The position numbers and the translations under genes are program-made. Positions 54,786-64,000 of a stretch of 64,000 nt of DNA are shown here, in pieces. This stretch comes from Owenia fusiformis (taxonomy: Eukaryota; Annelida; Polychaeta; Sabellida; Oweniidae): contig CAIIXF020000002.1 of NCBI GenBank assembly GCA_903813345.2, positions 26,721,406-26,785,405 on the forward strand, given 5' to 3'. Each line of letters begins with the position of its first letter. The first letter of the stretch is position 1. Under the pieces are notes generated by a model, which did not search any database, was not told where the DNA came from, and saw nothing but the letters and a program-made list of their open reading frames with translations.

Positions 54786-57666
54786 GGGGACTCATCTCTA
54801 ACCTAGCCGATTTTGGGATACCCTGCACGCACTGTTTATGTTTCTTTTTTCCGAAGGGTATCATATATGCTTTCATTTGATGTAAAAAACATTAGATGTT
54901 AGCCATCAAAATATTTCACTTCATCGTCTGAAAGATGGGTGTGACTTTACGGAAAAAGCGCCTCAATTTACCCGTTTCACTAGAATACGCTTGCTTTAAA
55001 AGCGACACGTTCTCAATTTATCAATGATTGATAGGAAAATCGTCACACGGCCACCAAGATTGTTTTTAATTTACGGCATTTGATAAGCTGAAGACTTTTG
55101 ATGCCAATTATTTTTCATGGGTACTAATAAAGCATAATATGAACAGCTTAGATAAAGAGTTTTGACCCCTTACCCAAGTTCGGCAGTGCAATTGACGCCA
55201 TATAAAATTTTAATTGTATTCCAATTTTCATAAACTTTGACATTTTTTGAGGAAAAAACTAAAACATTGACATATTGTTTTTATTGTTTCAAACAATAGT
55301 TCACGTACCCCTAAATGACATTTGAAAATATCAAAAGGTTCCACCGTCGTTTTTTTCTGTTATTTAGATTCAAAATGTCGACGTTTTCTGATATTTTTAA
55401 GAATTTCATCAATTATCTCTCCAACAAGAAATGTTTATATTGCTCACCGGTATTGTTTCGCCATACGCATATAAGAGATGTGAATTATTATACAACCGCT
55501 TAACATGTCTTTGATTAACTTCACTTTGATTATCTGAAGTTCCAAGAAAATTCGATCCGGGGTAAATAAAGCATTATTATATCAATCTTTGTAAAGGCCT
55601 CTTACCCCTTACCCAAATTCGGCAGTACAATTGACGTCATATCAAATTTTAATTGACTTTCAATTTTCATAAACTTTGACATTTTTTGAGGAAAAAACTA
55701 AAACATTGACATATTGTTTTTATTGTTTTAAACAATAGTTCACGTACCCCTAAATAACATTTGAAAATATAAAAAGGTTCCACCGTCGATTTTTTCTGTT
55801 ATTCATTTTCGGAATTTCGGCTTTTTTTATATTTTCAAGAATTTCATCGATTATCACCAGCAAAAACTGTTTTTAGTGCGAAACGGTATGATCTCGCTAT
55901 ACGTGTTATTGGGCATGCGAATCATTTTACAATCGCTTAAAATGATATAAATGCAATGCCTTTTATTATCTAAATAGTTTGAATGTCAAGAAAATTAAAA
56001 TTAGGGTAAATAAAGCATCATAAAACCAACCTTTGTAAAGAGTTGTGACCCCTCACCCAAGTTCGGCAATAAAAATTACGCCATGTCGAACTTAAATCAC
56101 CTTATTACCATAAACTTTGACATTCTTTGAGGAGAAAAATAAAACATTGACATATTGTTTTTTTTGTTTTAAACAACAGTTCACGTACCCCTAAATGACA
56201 TTTGAAAATATAGAAAAGTTCCACCGTCGATTTTTTCTGTTATTTAGATTCAAAATTTCGGCTTTCTATGATATTTCTAAGAATTTCATCAATTATCTCC
56301 AACAAGAAATGTTTACATTGCTCACCGGTATAGTTTCGCCATACGCGTATAAGACATGTGAATCATTATACAATTGCTAAAAATGTCTTTGATTAACTTC
56401 AGTTTGATTATCTGAAGAGTTTGAGTTCCAAGATAATTCGATTCGAGGTAAAAAAAAGCATTATTATATCAATCTTTGTAAAGGCCTGTGACCCCTTACC
56501 CAAATTCGTCAGTACATTGACGCCATATCAGATTTTAATTGACTTTCAATTTTCATAAAATTTGACATTTTTAGGGAATAACTAGAACATTGACATATTG
56601 TTTTTATTGTTTTAAACAATAGTTCACGTACCCCTAAATAACATCTGAAAATATAAAAAGGTTCCACCGTCGATTTTTTCTGTTATTTATTTTCGGAGTT
56701 TCGGCTTTTTCTTATATTTTCAAGAATTTCATCGATTATCACTAACAATTTTTTTTTAGTTCGAAACGGTATGATCTCGCTATACGTGTTATTGGGCATG
56801 CGAATTATTTTATAATCGCTTAAAATGATACAAATGCAATGCCTTTTATCATCTGAATAGTTTGAATTTCAAGAAAATTCAAATGAGGGTAAATAAATTA
56901 AAGCCTTATGTAAGACTAACATTTGTAAATGGTTCTTGACGCAATGTTGAATTTCAATCGCCTCTTTATTTCAATAAACTTTGATGTTATTTGAAGTAAA
57001 AAATCGATGGTGAAACTTTTTTTATTTTAGATGTTTTTAAGAGGCACACAACTCGGTGGCTATACCGTAGGCTAAAACGATTTTCTTATACATCAGTAAT
57101 ATATGGGATACTTATCATTTTGATTTCAAAGGTAATATATGATGAAACCTTATATAAATTGCTCATACAAATGGCATTTAGCGGAAAAAAGAAAAAAGCA
57201 AGTTACATGCTGGTTTGCCATGTCTATAAAACATTTGCATGCTTGTTATACTGCTGGAATAAAGCGAACTAAGTTTGAACGAATACAAGAAAACAAAGCA
57301 AACACCCAATTCAAATTATGCAATTATTTGGGAAATCAGTGACGTATAGGTTATTTGTTTGTTTAATTGTTGATGGGGCAATGTGTCACTGACGTCACAG
57401 ATGATGGTACCATATTCCAAGAATTCGTGAACAAGAGTGTTATATGACGTCATGATAAAACACTGCTTCGAGTGAGGAGCCCATAGTTGCTATGAGTTAC
57501 TATGTCGTAATGTGTCATATACCGTCATTCAGCGTCATTAACATTTAATTATAGAACACTTGTCAAACGTGAAGTTAACAAACAAGCTTTTCCTGGAGAT
57601 ATATATTTTCTGTTCTGCAACTGGCAGGTGTATCACCATTGTCGTAAGGGTTAGAGATGAGTCCCC
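54786..57666. mobile_element. 2.9-kb element with TTAA duplication and GGGGACTCATCTCTAACC ends
   Basis: The left end is GGGGACTCATCTCTAACC and the right end GGTTAGAGATGAGTCCCC, an 18-bp perfect inverted repeat. TTAA flanks both sides (54,782-54,785 and 57,667-57,670). A TTAA target is the piggyBac hallmark. The interior is filled mainly by a 441-bp tandem array (55,160-56,925) and has no transposase frame. Near its right end, 57,345-57,430 resembles 2217-2390. Confidence 0.85.
55160..56925 (+). repeat. 441-bp tandem array with dimeric higher-order structure
   Basis: TGACCCCTTACCCAAGTTCG or its variants begins units at ~55,165, 55,606, 56,047 and 56,487. Units 1 and 3 share AACAAGAAATGTTTA and TTTCGCCATACGC, whereas units 2 and 4 share CGAAACGGTATGATCTCGCT and TTATTGGGCATGCGAA, so the true repeat is an ~882-bp dimer present twice. 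The 61-62-codon frames at 55,315 and 56,195 are 880 bp apart for that reason and are not genes. Confidence 0.85.
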
Positions 57667-57670
57667 TTAA

Positions 57671-58580
57671 GTTTTGGGTTGAAAGCAATGAGTAGGCTTA
57701 TGTCGGACTTTCTCAAGTCCACATAATGAAACAATATCCCTTTATATTAGTCCAATCGGAATTTGCATAAGCATACCAGTTTTATATTGCAAAAAGAACT
57801 GTAATTAATAGCCTACATAAAAGCATCATGATAAATAAAACATTAAAGCATATATAAAGCCTATTGATATCGCACCCCCCCCCCTCCTGGTTACGCCTGT
57901 GGATATTTTGGCAACTTTCACGTTTACCCCGCCCCCTAATAATTCTTGCGCCCCCTCTAAATATCAGACCCGTCAGGCGTTGAGGCATGGATCAGGATAC
58001 CCTGACTCCCAAGCTGTGCGACTTCTGGCAACCGCTACCTATATTCCCGGGGAAAACGCTTTTAGAAAAATTGTCAAATATGGTCGTGTGTGGGCAAACA
58101 CGGAGGAGGAGGAGAGGGGTGTGTGCATTGTGTGCGACCCTTCATCAGTTGTGTACCTTATTTTTTCTATGAATTTCTTCCGAATAGTTATGCTAGAGGG
58201 GTTCTGATATTTATTTCTGTTTTCAAATGAAATAATTTCACCCTTGCCCGACTGACTTGTAGATAATGCACGAATCAAATAGCATGGAGATCAGATAATC
58301 AGGTTGATTCGTATTTTCGCAATCAGATGAATTAACTTATTGTTTTCTCTGATTAAAAAGCAGTTTGGAGCTACTTTTACAGGATTTGTAAATTCGCAAT
58401 CAGACTGGCTTATTTTAATATTTAGTCAGTGAAAGAGGAGGGGACTATAATGTAGAAAATTGTTTTGATTTCGACACTTACTGAATAATTTATCACAATT
58501 GTTAAATAAGCAAACAGAAACAGGTTTAAAAATGAGAATAGAGGCAAAAAAGTCTATACATAAAATGTAATTAAAACCCG
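57671..58580. other. Non-coding sequence with a C-run MITE end
   Basis: CGCACC then ten C and TCCTGGTTACGCCTGTGG at 57,870-57,902 is one end of a G-tract MITE. The plus frames at 57,899-58,207 and 57,987-58,172 overlap in different phases; neither shows a domain I know. Confidence 0.4.
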
Positions 58581-59265
58581 GGAATTAAAAGCAATTTTAG
58601 ACTGTTAGATGATCTCTTCTGTAATCAAGGTGATGTTGGTACACTTCCGCCGTTAGAAAAACAAAGACTAAGACAAAGACTATTTAGCAATTAATCCTTT
58701 TGTAATCATTAAATGTTAGATTCTTAATATTTTGTTGGACAATGTTCAGACTTCTGACCAAGATTAAATCATTTATGTTTGTATTTAAAAAATAGTATTT
58801 CAATCAGACAGACGTTCTAATGAGTTAGAAAAATACACTTGTCCATTTCCTCTCAAGAAGTTTTCAAAGGTAATCAAGTCGATTTGTTTGAGTGTTTAGC
58901 ATTGTTTTTCATAACTTGAGGCTTCCATGAACAGAATGACTTTGAAATGAGTTTTTATAGTTTTAGCTTTTATACGGACATGCTTTTTGTATATTTCTAT
59001 ATGAACGTTGTGGTTATGTGATGTAACATCACCCCCCCCCCCCCAAATTACAGGTATACAAATTTTGGTCGGAATGCATTAACTTGCAATTAAAAGCAAT
59101 TTTAGACTGTTAGATGATCTCGTATGTAATCTAGGTGATGTTGGTACACTTCCGCATTTAAGAAAACAAAGACTAAAACAAAGAGAACTAAGCAATTAAT
59201 CCTTTTGTTATCATTAAATGTTAGATTCTTATTTTTTATTGGACAATATTAAGACTTCTGTCTCC
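58581..59265 (+). repeat. Direct repeat, two ~178-bp copies 506 bp apart
   Basis: TTAAAAGCAATTTTAGACTG, GTGATGTTGGTACACTTCCG and GCAATTAATCCTTTTGT occur at 58,586-58,760 and 59,091-59,265. A C run of 12 lies between them at 59,031. Confidence 0.8.
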
Positions 59266-59534
59266 GATTGTTATGCAGGTATGTGTATAAAATCATGTGA
59301 ACAACATTATCGTGGAAACTCCCATATTCATTCTCATAATGTCTTACAGCTATTTCGCAAATGACATAATCCTAAACAACATATGGACATAATATTGCAG
59401 AACTGAGCGAAAAGAAAGGTGGAACAAATCAGATTAAGATATTTTATTTTTGAAATGCACAAAGGGCAACAGTTGAAGAACAAAAGTTAAAGGCGTTGTG
59501 AAATAGATCGTGCTTTTATATGATCCCCTTCTAT

Positions 59535-59605
59535 AGTGCCCTACCCTTTGCAGTTTCGTCTTCTCGTAGTTTATAATTAGACTCTGCACGCAGCGTAATA
59601 GTGCC
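59535..59605 (+). repeat. Dispersed repeat CCTTTGCAGTTTCGTCTT .. TAGACTCTGCACGCAG
   Basis: Shortened relative of 4850-5225 and 60,640-60,715. The TAGACTCTGCACGCAG motif is the best conserved part. Confidence 0.6.
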
Positions 59606-59652
59606 CCTATTATCCATGTTCATGTTCTCATTCGATTTTTCATCAGTTATGA

Positions 59653-59782
59653 CTTGGTAACATTTGCTCCGATTTTCATTACGGCGCCCGGCCGATTGAG
59701 TATTTTGTTCAGAATTGAATACAATTTTGAACAAAATACTCATCGGCCGGGCGCCGGTGCTGAAAATCTGAGCAAATGTGAC
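59653..59782. repeat. 130-bp hairpin with GGCGCCCGGCCGAT core arms
   Basis: GTAACATTTGCTCCGATTTT ... GGCGCCCGGCCGATTGAGTA ... faces TACTCATCGGCCGGGCGCC ... AATCTGAGCAAATGTGAC, centred at ~59,717. The opposing open frames starting MVTFA on both strands are a consequence of the palindrome. Confidence 0.8.
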
Positions 59783-60634
59783 CACGGCATTATAAAAGCA
59801 TACTCTTTAATACACGAACAGATTCAAAATGAGACTTTATCTATCAGAGAAATAAAAATGGAAAATTTGTTTTATGAAAATATTAACTGATGCATTGTTT
59901 AGTATTAAATATTAAGTTTTACAGTCGGAAACCTCAAGGGACGGGAAATTTGATTAAACAAAACGCCGGATTAATATGTGGACAACTTGCAAATGAAATG
60001 TAAGTAACATGACAGAACGAGTATGTACGCCCAATAAATACTTTTATAGTTTTAATGTGCATTCAAAGGACCCCGTTTGTAAAATTGATAGAAATGAATA
60101 GTTTTATTATCGGAAAAAAACTGAGAAATATCTACCCGATTCGACAGAATAGTCATCATCATATCAGTGCGAAAAATTAGCTATATTTATTTTCTATGCG
60201 ATATACACCTGATATTGATAGCCTTCCACGATCATGGTCCGTTGACATCATCAACCTTGTGATTTGCCATAAGTGATTAACCAACATTTTTTGATTAAAA
60301 GTCGGGGTTGACGTTTCTTGACTTTTCACACTGACATCAAAACAAAACATAATTTGAAAATAAAAGGCATAAATGGCCATTAAAAGTACATTTTTGAACA
60401 AAAGTATCAACTTATATTACACTGCACGCAAATACAAAGTGAAAATAACGTCTTCCCGGAGATTGAAATACGGATCGGTAAGTCAACAAATCTATCTGTT
60501 AAATAAACAAGCTTAGCCTATGTCTGCGATTGTTTGTCTGAGTGGCCAGATGTTATCCGTTTCGGATAATAAATTTCTGAGAATACTACTGATATCTAGA
60601 ATACATCTTCCGTGATATTTTTCATAAAACTACC
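59783..60634. other. AT-rich non-coding sequence
   Basis: No repeat or credible gene is recognised. Confidence 0.4.
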
Positions 60635-60715
60635 CTTTGCATTCTTTGACTTCACTTCTTAAAAGAGAGCTTCGTCTTAGTGTAGTTTAACTAGACTCTT
60701 CACGCAGGGTATCAT
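60635..60715 (+). repeat. Dispersed repeat CCCTTTGCATTC..AAGAGAGCTTCGTCTT
   Basis: Matches 4850-4890 closely, joined directly to GTGTAGTTTAACTAGACTC (5195-5213 in the other copy). The ~290 bp that separate these parts at 4.9 kb are missing here. Confidence 0.7.
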
Positions 60716-60951
60716 AAAACAGGCATCTTAGCTGCAATTTTGAATAATAGCGTAATTCATAGCACAATATAAATTAACCCGCCTCTGTTTAATTCAAATA
60801 TGCATTATCCTTAAGATTTATACACTTAGACACCTTTTCATTCTTGATTCGAATTTTTATCTTGTCTTCATCTAAATTTGTGGATTAATAACAGTTTTAG
60901 TATACAAATTGAACATACAAAATGTAGCGTATTGATTACACGTTACAGTGG

Positions 60952-61190
60952 CGTAGCCAGCTTTCAGTCGGGGGAGGGGCGGGGGTCGATCGTGGCATAA
61001 AAAATGTTTTTGAAGATTTGTTTTGAATTTTACAAAAATTGGTGCAACTTCGTTCAAAATCGAGCTAGAAGCTTCAAATAAAAAGCATTTTAAGACTTTT
61101 TACTTCTATCTAATGGTTCTATTTTCATTGGTTATGGAGGGGGGGGGGTGCGATCGCACACATCACATCCCCCTGGCTACGCCTATGGGC
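60952..61190. mobile_element. G-tract MITE with GTGGCGTAGCCAGC ends
   Basis: The left end CAGTGGCGTAGCCAGC and right end CTGGCTACGCCTATGG are inverted. The interior GTCGATCGTGGCATAAAAAA and AAATCGAGCTAGAAGCTTC match 5648-5853. G runs lie near 60,970 and 61,138. Non-coding. Confidence 0.75.
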
Positions 61191-61460
61191 TATATTAATA
61201 TAACAAGGTTATCATATCATGCCAATAGTTAGATGGTTAACTAATATTAACACAAAATAATAATACACGATAATTAAAAAAATAAACCTCGGTATTCGGG
61301 CCTAAAATCCAAGGATACGTGTACCATTACTTAAGTGTAAGCTGCAATACCATATCGAATACCTGTACCATTACTCAATAATAACCACTAGTAAGACCAT
61401 AATAACAAGCTTAATAACTAGCTTATCGCAAGTTATTCCATACGATTTTGTCTTGTGATT

Positions 61461-63082
61461 ATCATTCAGAATCAAATCACATACAACATTCTTTCGGCCG
61501 CTGATGAAGAACAATCATGGGATACCCCCATGAGTTCGAAACAGTCTTGGGCCCTTATAATGACCAACATGTAAGGGAGAAGATCCGCTACAGGATCGGG
61601 ATGTCCGGCCTCTCTCTACGTGAATGAAGATAGGGAATAACACACCAATGTCATTACCCTAGGATCTACCAAATATACACGACCCGTCACATGAGTACTG
61701 ACGGTGGTTAGGGGAAGCTTAGCTACTAGACGTTGTCTCCCAGCCCCCATCCCCCCCCCCCGAACGAGACCTATCACCATTGATACAGATTGCATGACAT
61801 ATGCGTATTTACTACAGGTGATGTCTCAGGACATTGTCTAAGTCACCACTCCCAAAAACCGTGCGATAACAGATTAATTTTATATCCGCCATCCGGAATA
61901 AGTAAGCCTTAATTTGATTGTTTGACACTTTGCCCACGCGTTATTTGTTACAGGAGTCCTGATTGGATGGATTTACTGGCGGTTGTTTCACAGTGGCATC
62001 ATCAATCATCATCATCAATCACAAAATATTTTTTGGACACTAAAACAGGTGGGCCTTTCATTATGTGTCCAGTTTTTTGTCAAATTTTACCCAAATTTTG
62101 GTGCAACTGCCCCCCCACAACTGCCCCCCCCCCCACAACGTGCAATTGTCTTCGGAATATAAAATACCAAAGATAGATCTACCAAATAACCGCTAATATG
62201 AACACTGTTACTAAACAAACCAGAATGGAGGATAACACAGGACTATACTTCACCCTCCTAAACACGATGTTGATGATGATTATGGGGCTTTTTTTCATCG
62301 CCCCTAATTTGGATGCCCCCCCCCCTGGCCAGAAATTCTTTCAAAATCAATTAGGTACATAGCCTATCTTTGGCCTGAGACTAACATAATTTTATGTTAG
62401 TCTCAGCTTTGGCCAAGAAATATCTAAACGCTCGATTACCACGACATCTTTTAACAAAGGAAGGCGATAATCGGATCCATATTTTGTTCAAGAAATTATG
62501 GACGCTCGATTGCCACGACATCTTTTAATAAAGGGAGGCGATAATCGGATCCATATTTTTGTTCAAGAAATTATGGACGCTCGATTACCACGACATCTTT
62601 TAACAAAGTGAGGCGATAATCGGATCCATATTTTTGTTCAAGAAATTATGGACGCTCGATTACCACGACATCTTTTAATAAAGGGAGGCGATAATCGGGT
62701 CCAGGATTTTTTCCGGCACCCGATTTTTCGACGTACGGAATTTTTCCCGGCACCCGATTTTTTCGACGTACGGTATTTTTTCGGGTACCGGATTTTTTTA
62801 ACGTACTGAATGATTTTAGATACGGAATTGATTCCAGTACCGATTGAGAGAACAATTGGGCTAAGTGTTTATCATAGTACAGAATTCGGGTACCAGATAA
62901 AATTAGGTGACCGGAAAATAAAGTTGGGTCACCTAATTTTAAACAGGCATCTAATATAGAGATAGGTACCGGAATTTCCACTAAATATGTCAGGAGTACA
63001 AAATAGGCACTGATTTTTATATTGGTGCACCTAAACTACTGAATTAGGTATGTAATACTTTTGACACAGAATTTACACCATA
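61461..63082 (-). repeat. Right outer arm of the giant element
   Basis: Reverse complement of 41,982-43,572, with the 79-bp tandem units at 62,405-62,705. It differs by a small extra hairpin at 62,371-62,404 (GAGACTAACATAA / TTATGTTAGTCTC). The 111-codon minus frame (62,646-62,981) corresponds to the one at 42,083 and is extended only because of point differences. Confidence 0.85.
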
Positions 63083-63910
63083 GTATAGTTTATAACAGTA
63101 TCGTTTAGTTAGGAGGTTATTTATCAAACAAAAATTAGAAGAAAATGTTGTTAATCTTTAAGTACACTGGACTTGAATTACAAAATATTTTATATGATTT
63201 GCCTCTTGGGTGATTAGAAAAAAATGCTTCTTATTTGGTAACTTTTTGAAATACATCTCTTCATTCGTATTTATTACCTCCAAGAATCGATTTGAAAATC
63301 TAAATAATTTGAGATGGACAAATATAGTGTAAAGACTGTTACATTTCTACTTACTGTTACAAAAATGCACGTGTATTCCCAAGATATGCCTTCCTTACAA
63401 GTTACAAATACAGAAAAAGCATCCAGCACACTCAAATTAACAAGAACAGTATTGCATTCATTAGGCGTCATGTAAGCTCTGTGTAGTTTAAAAAGTATTT
63501 ATCAAACAAAATAAAATAGACGAAAATGTTGATCATCTTTATGTACGCTGGCTTTGAATTACAAAAGGTTTTAAATAATTTGACTCATTTGCGTGTTTAG
63601 AATCGATATCAAAAGTATAAGATAAAATAACTAAGCGTATGGAGAGTCGAAGGATTGCCAAACATTTCGATCAACGCTAGAGTATATTTCGCTTAAAACA
63701 GGCAAAGAAAATGATTTATTCAATAATTTTATATTCTTTACCCTAAAAGCTGTAGGTTTGATAGATTCAGTCAAATTTAAATAATTTTTAAAGCTGGGTT
63801 ACTTCAAATCAAATTATATTCGAAATTGTTATGATTAATCTCAGAGTACTTGTTAAAAATAAATAGCATTTATATACTACTTTCTTGTTTTGTTGTTGTC
63901 TTCTTATAGG
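63083..63910 (+). repeat. Flank with a ~380-bp tandem duplication
   Basis: TTTATCAAACAAAA, GAAAATGTTG..AATCTTTAAGTAC and TTGAATTACAAAA occur at 63,120-63,190 and again at 63,499-63,565. GCGTCATGTAAGCTCTGTGT at 63,466 matches the sequence just outside the opposite end of the giant element (41,970), so the element entered a copy of this duplicated unit. No gene is supported. Confidence 0.65.
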
Positions 63911-64000
63911 TTCTGGAATTGTCGACTGAAATCAGAGTATCCCTCTGCATTGTTTGTCCCCATACCCGCCAAAGCAGTTTTGGTGAAAATAATTCTCTCG
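63911..64000 (+). other. Possible start of an exon cut by the window edge
   Basis: A pyrimidine-rich stretch (CTTTCTTGTTTTGTTGTTGT) ends in CTTATAG at 63,904-63,910, a good splice acceptor. The next 90 bases are open in two frames (e.g. FWNCRLKSEYPSALFVPIPA) and less AT-rich than the flank. I recognise no family, and a chance acceptor is possible. Confidence 0.25.

Larger units (their letters stand above)
50228..61457. mobile_element. 11.2-kb insertion with CACAA ends and ATT duplication
   Basis: It separates the two parts of the right arm. ATT flanks both sides (50,225-50,227, 61,458-61,460), and the left arm at ~43,567-43,580 keeps the uninterrupted sequence with a single ATT. The ends CACAACGAGAAACAC and, inverted, CACAAGACAAAATCG are imperfect inverted repeats. 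It shares a ~285-bp block with the 11.3-kb element at 11,125. No transposase was recognised. It carries further nested elements listed separately. Confidence 0.82.
41982..63082. mobile_element. Giant inverted-repeat element (21.1 kb, ~9.5 kb without nested insertions)
   Basis: The ends are TATGGTGTAAATTCTGTGTC and its complement, flanked by GTTTAG and GTATAG (5 of 6 bases alike, a possible decayed 6-bp duplication). The left half (41,982-44,830) pairs with 47,750-50,227 plus 61,461-63,082. Between the last two sits an 11.2-kb insertion, and another 364-bp MITE lies at 48,589. The arms contain 79-bp and 412-bp tandem repeats. The core holds a G/T-rich minisatellite, a frameshifted ORF and a histone-type stem-loop. 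The size and 6-bp flank recall Polinton-like elements, but no polymerase or integrase is visible and the ends are not AG..CT, so the class is unknown. Confidence 0.7.

Noticed and set aside
55315-56380. Two similar 61-62-codon frames starting MTFENI
   Set aside because: They are corresponding parts of units 1 and 3 of the 441-bp array.
59531-59890. Opposing frames that both start MVTFA
   Set aside because: They are produced by the two arms of the palindrome centred at ~59,717.

Overview
This window is nuclear DNA from an animal, most likely a marine invertebrate. The support is AT-rich sequence, spliceosomal introns with GT..AG borders, a C1q-domain gene of the kind expanded in bivalve molluscs, a (GGAC)n repeat ending in a 'CATAGGCTCACCGTGTGAGCC'-type tail that I recall from mollusc genomes, and a very dense load of DNA transposons. 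Phylum is inference, not proof. I see no bacterial-style operon, rRNA, tRNA or CRISPR array. Only two real protein-coding loci can be supported: a spliced, apparently intact PIF/Harbinger (HARBI1-like) transposase at 28,013-29,688 inside its own transposon, and the last two exons of a C1q-domain protein at 32,775-35,478.

Layout. 0.4-7.1 kb: a series of non-autonomous DNA elements with readable ends: an 832-bp perfect foldback (578-1409, 5-bp duplication), a G-tract element (2002-2215, 6-bp duplication), a hAT-like element (2755-3858, 8-bp duplication) and a CAGGCCTG-ended element (5946-6444, 6-bp duplication). 7.4-10.6 kb: a 32-bp minisatellite interrupted by two other repeats, followed by a 135-bp satellite. 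11.1-22.4 kb: an 11.3-kb element with 836-bp terminal inverted repeats starting CACAG and a 3-bp TTG duplication. 22.9-27.4 kb: a hairpin, then a 2.9-kb palindrome made of ~165-bp units carrying YY1-like AAGATGGCC motifs, inserted into another repeat. 27.5-31.1 kb: the Harbinger element (TAC duplication) with a nested mariner-type MITE. 31.1-32.7 kb: a mariner relative with ~210-bp inverted repeats and a decayed transposase. 32.8-36.6 kb: the C1q gene end and its 3' side. 36.9-41.8 kb: another inverted-repeat element.

42.0-63.1 kb is one very large inverted-repeat structure. Its two halves pair with each other (41,982-44,830 with 47,750-50,227 plus 61,461-63,082) once an 11.2-kb insertion (50,228-61,457, ATT duplication, CACAA ends) is removed; the empty site is preserved in the opposite arm. 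At its core the strand composition flips from G/T-rich to A/C-rich at about 46.6 kb, where a frameshifted lysine-rich ORF begins. Nineteen bases after that ORF's stop lies a perfect histone-type 3' stem-loop (GGCCCT-TTTC-AGGGCC-ACC). A histone-style RNA end on what looks like a transposon gene is the most unusual thing in the window.

The two 11.2-11.3-kb insertions (11,125-22,415 and 50,228-61,457) share a ~285-bp internal block, CACA ends, 3-bp duplications and nearly equal length, so they are probably members of one family of giant non-autonomous elements. The genes do not form a pathway; the window is best read as a transposon graveyard with some young members and one host gene fragment.
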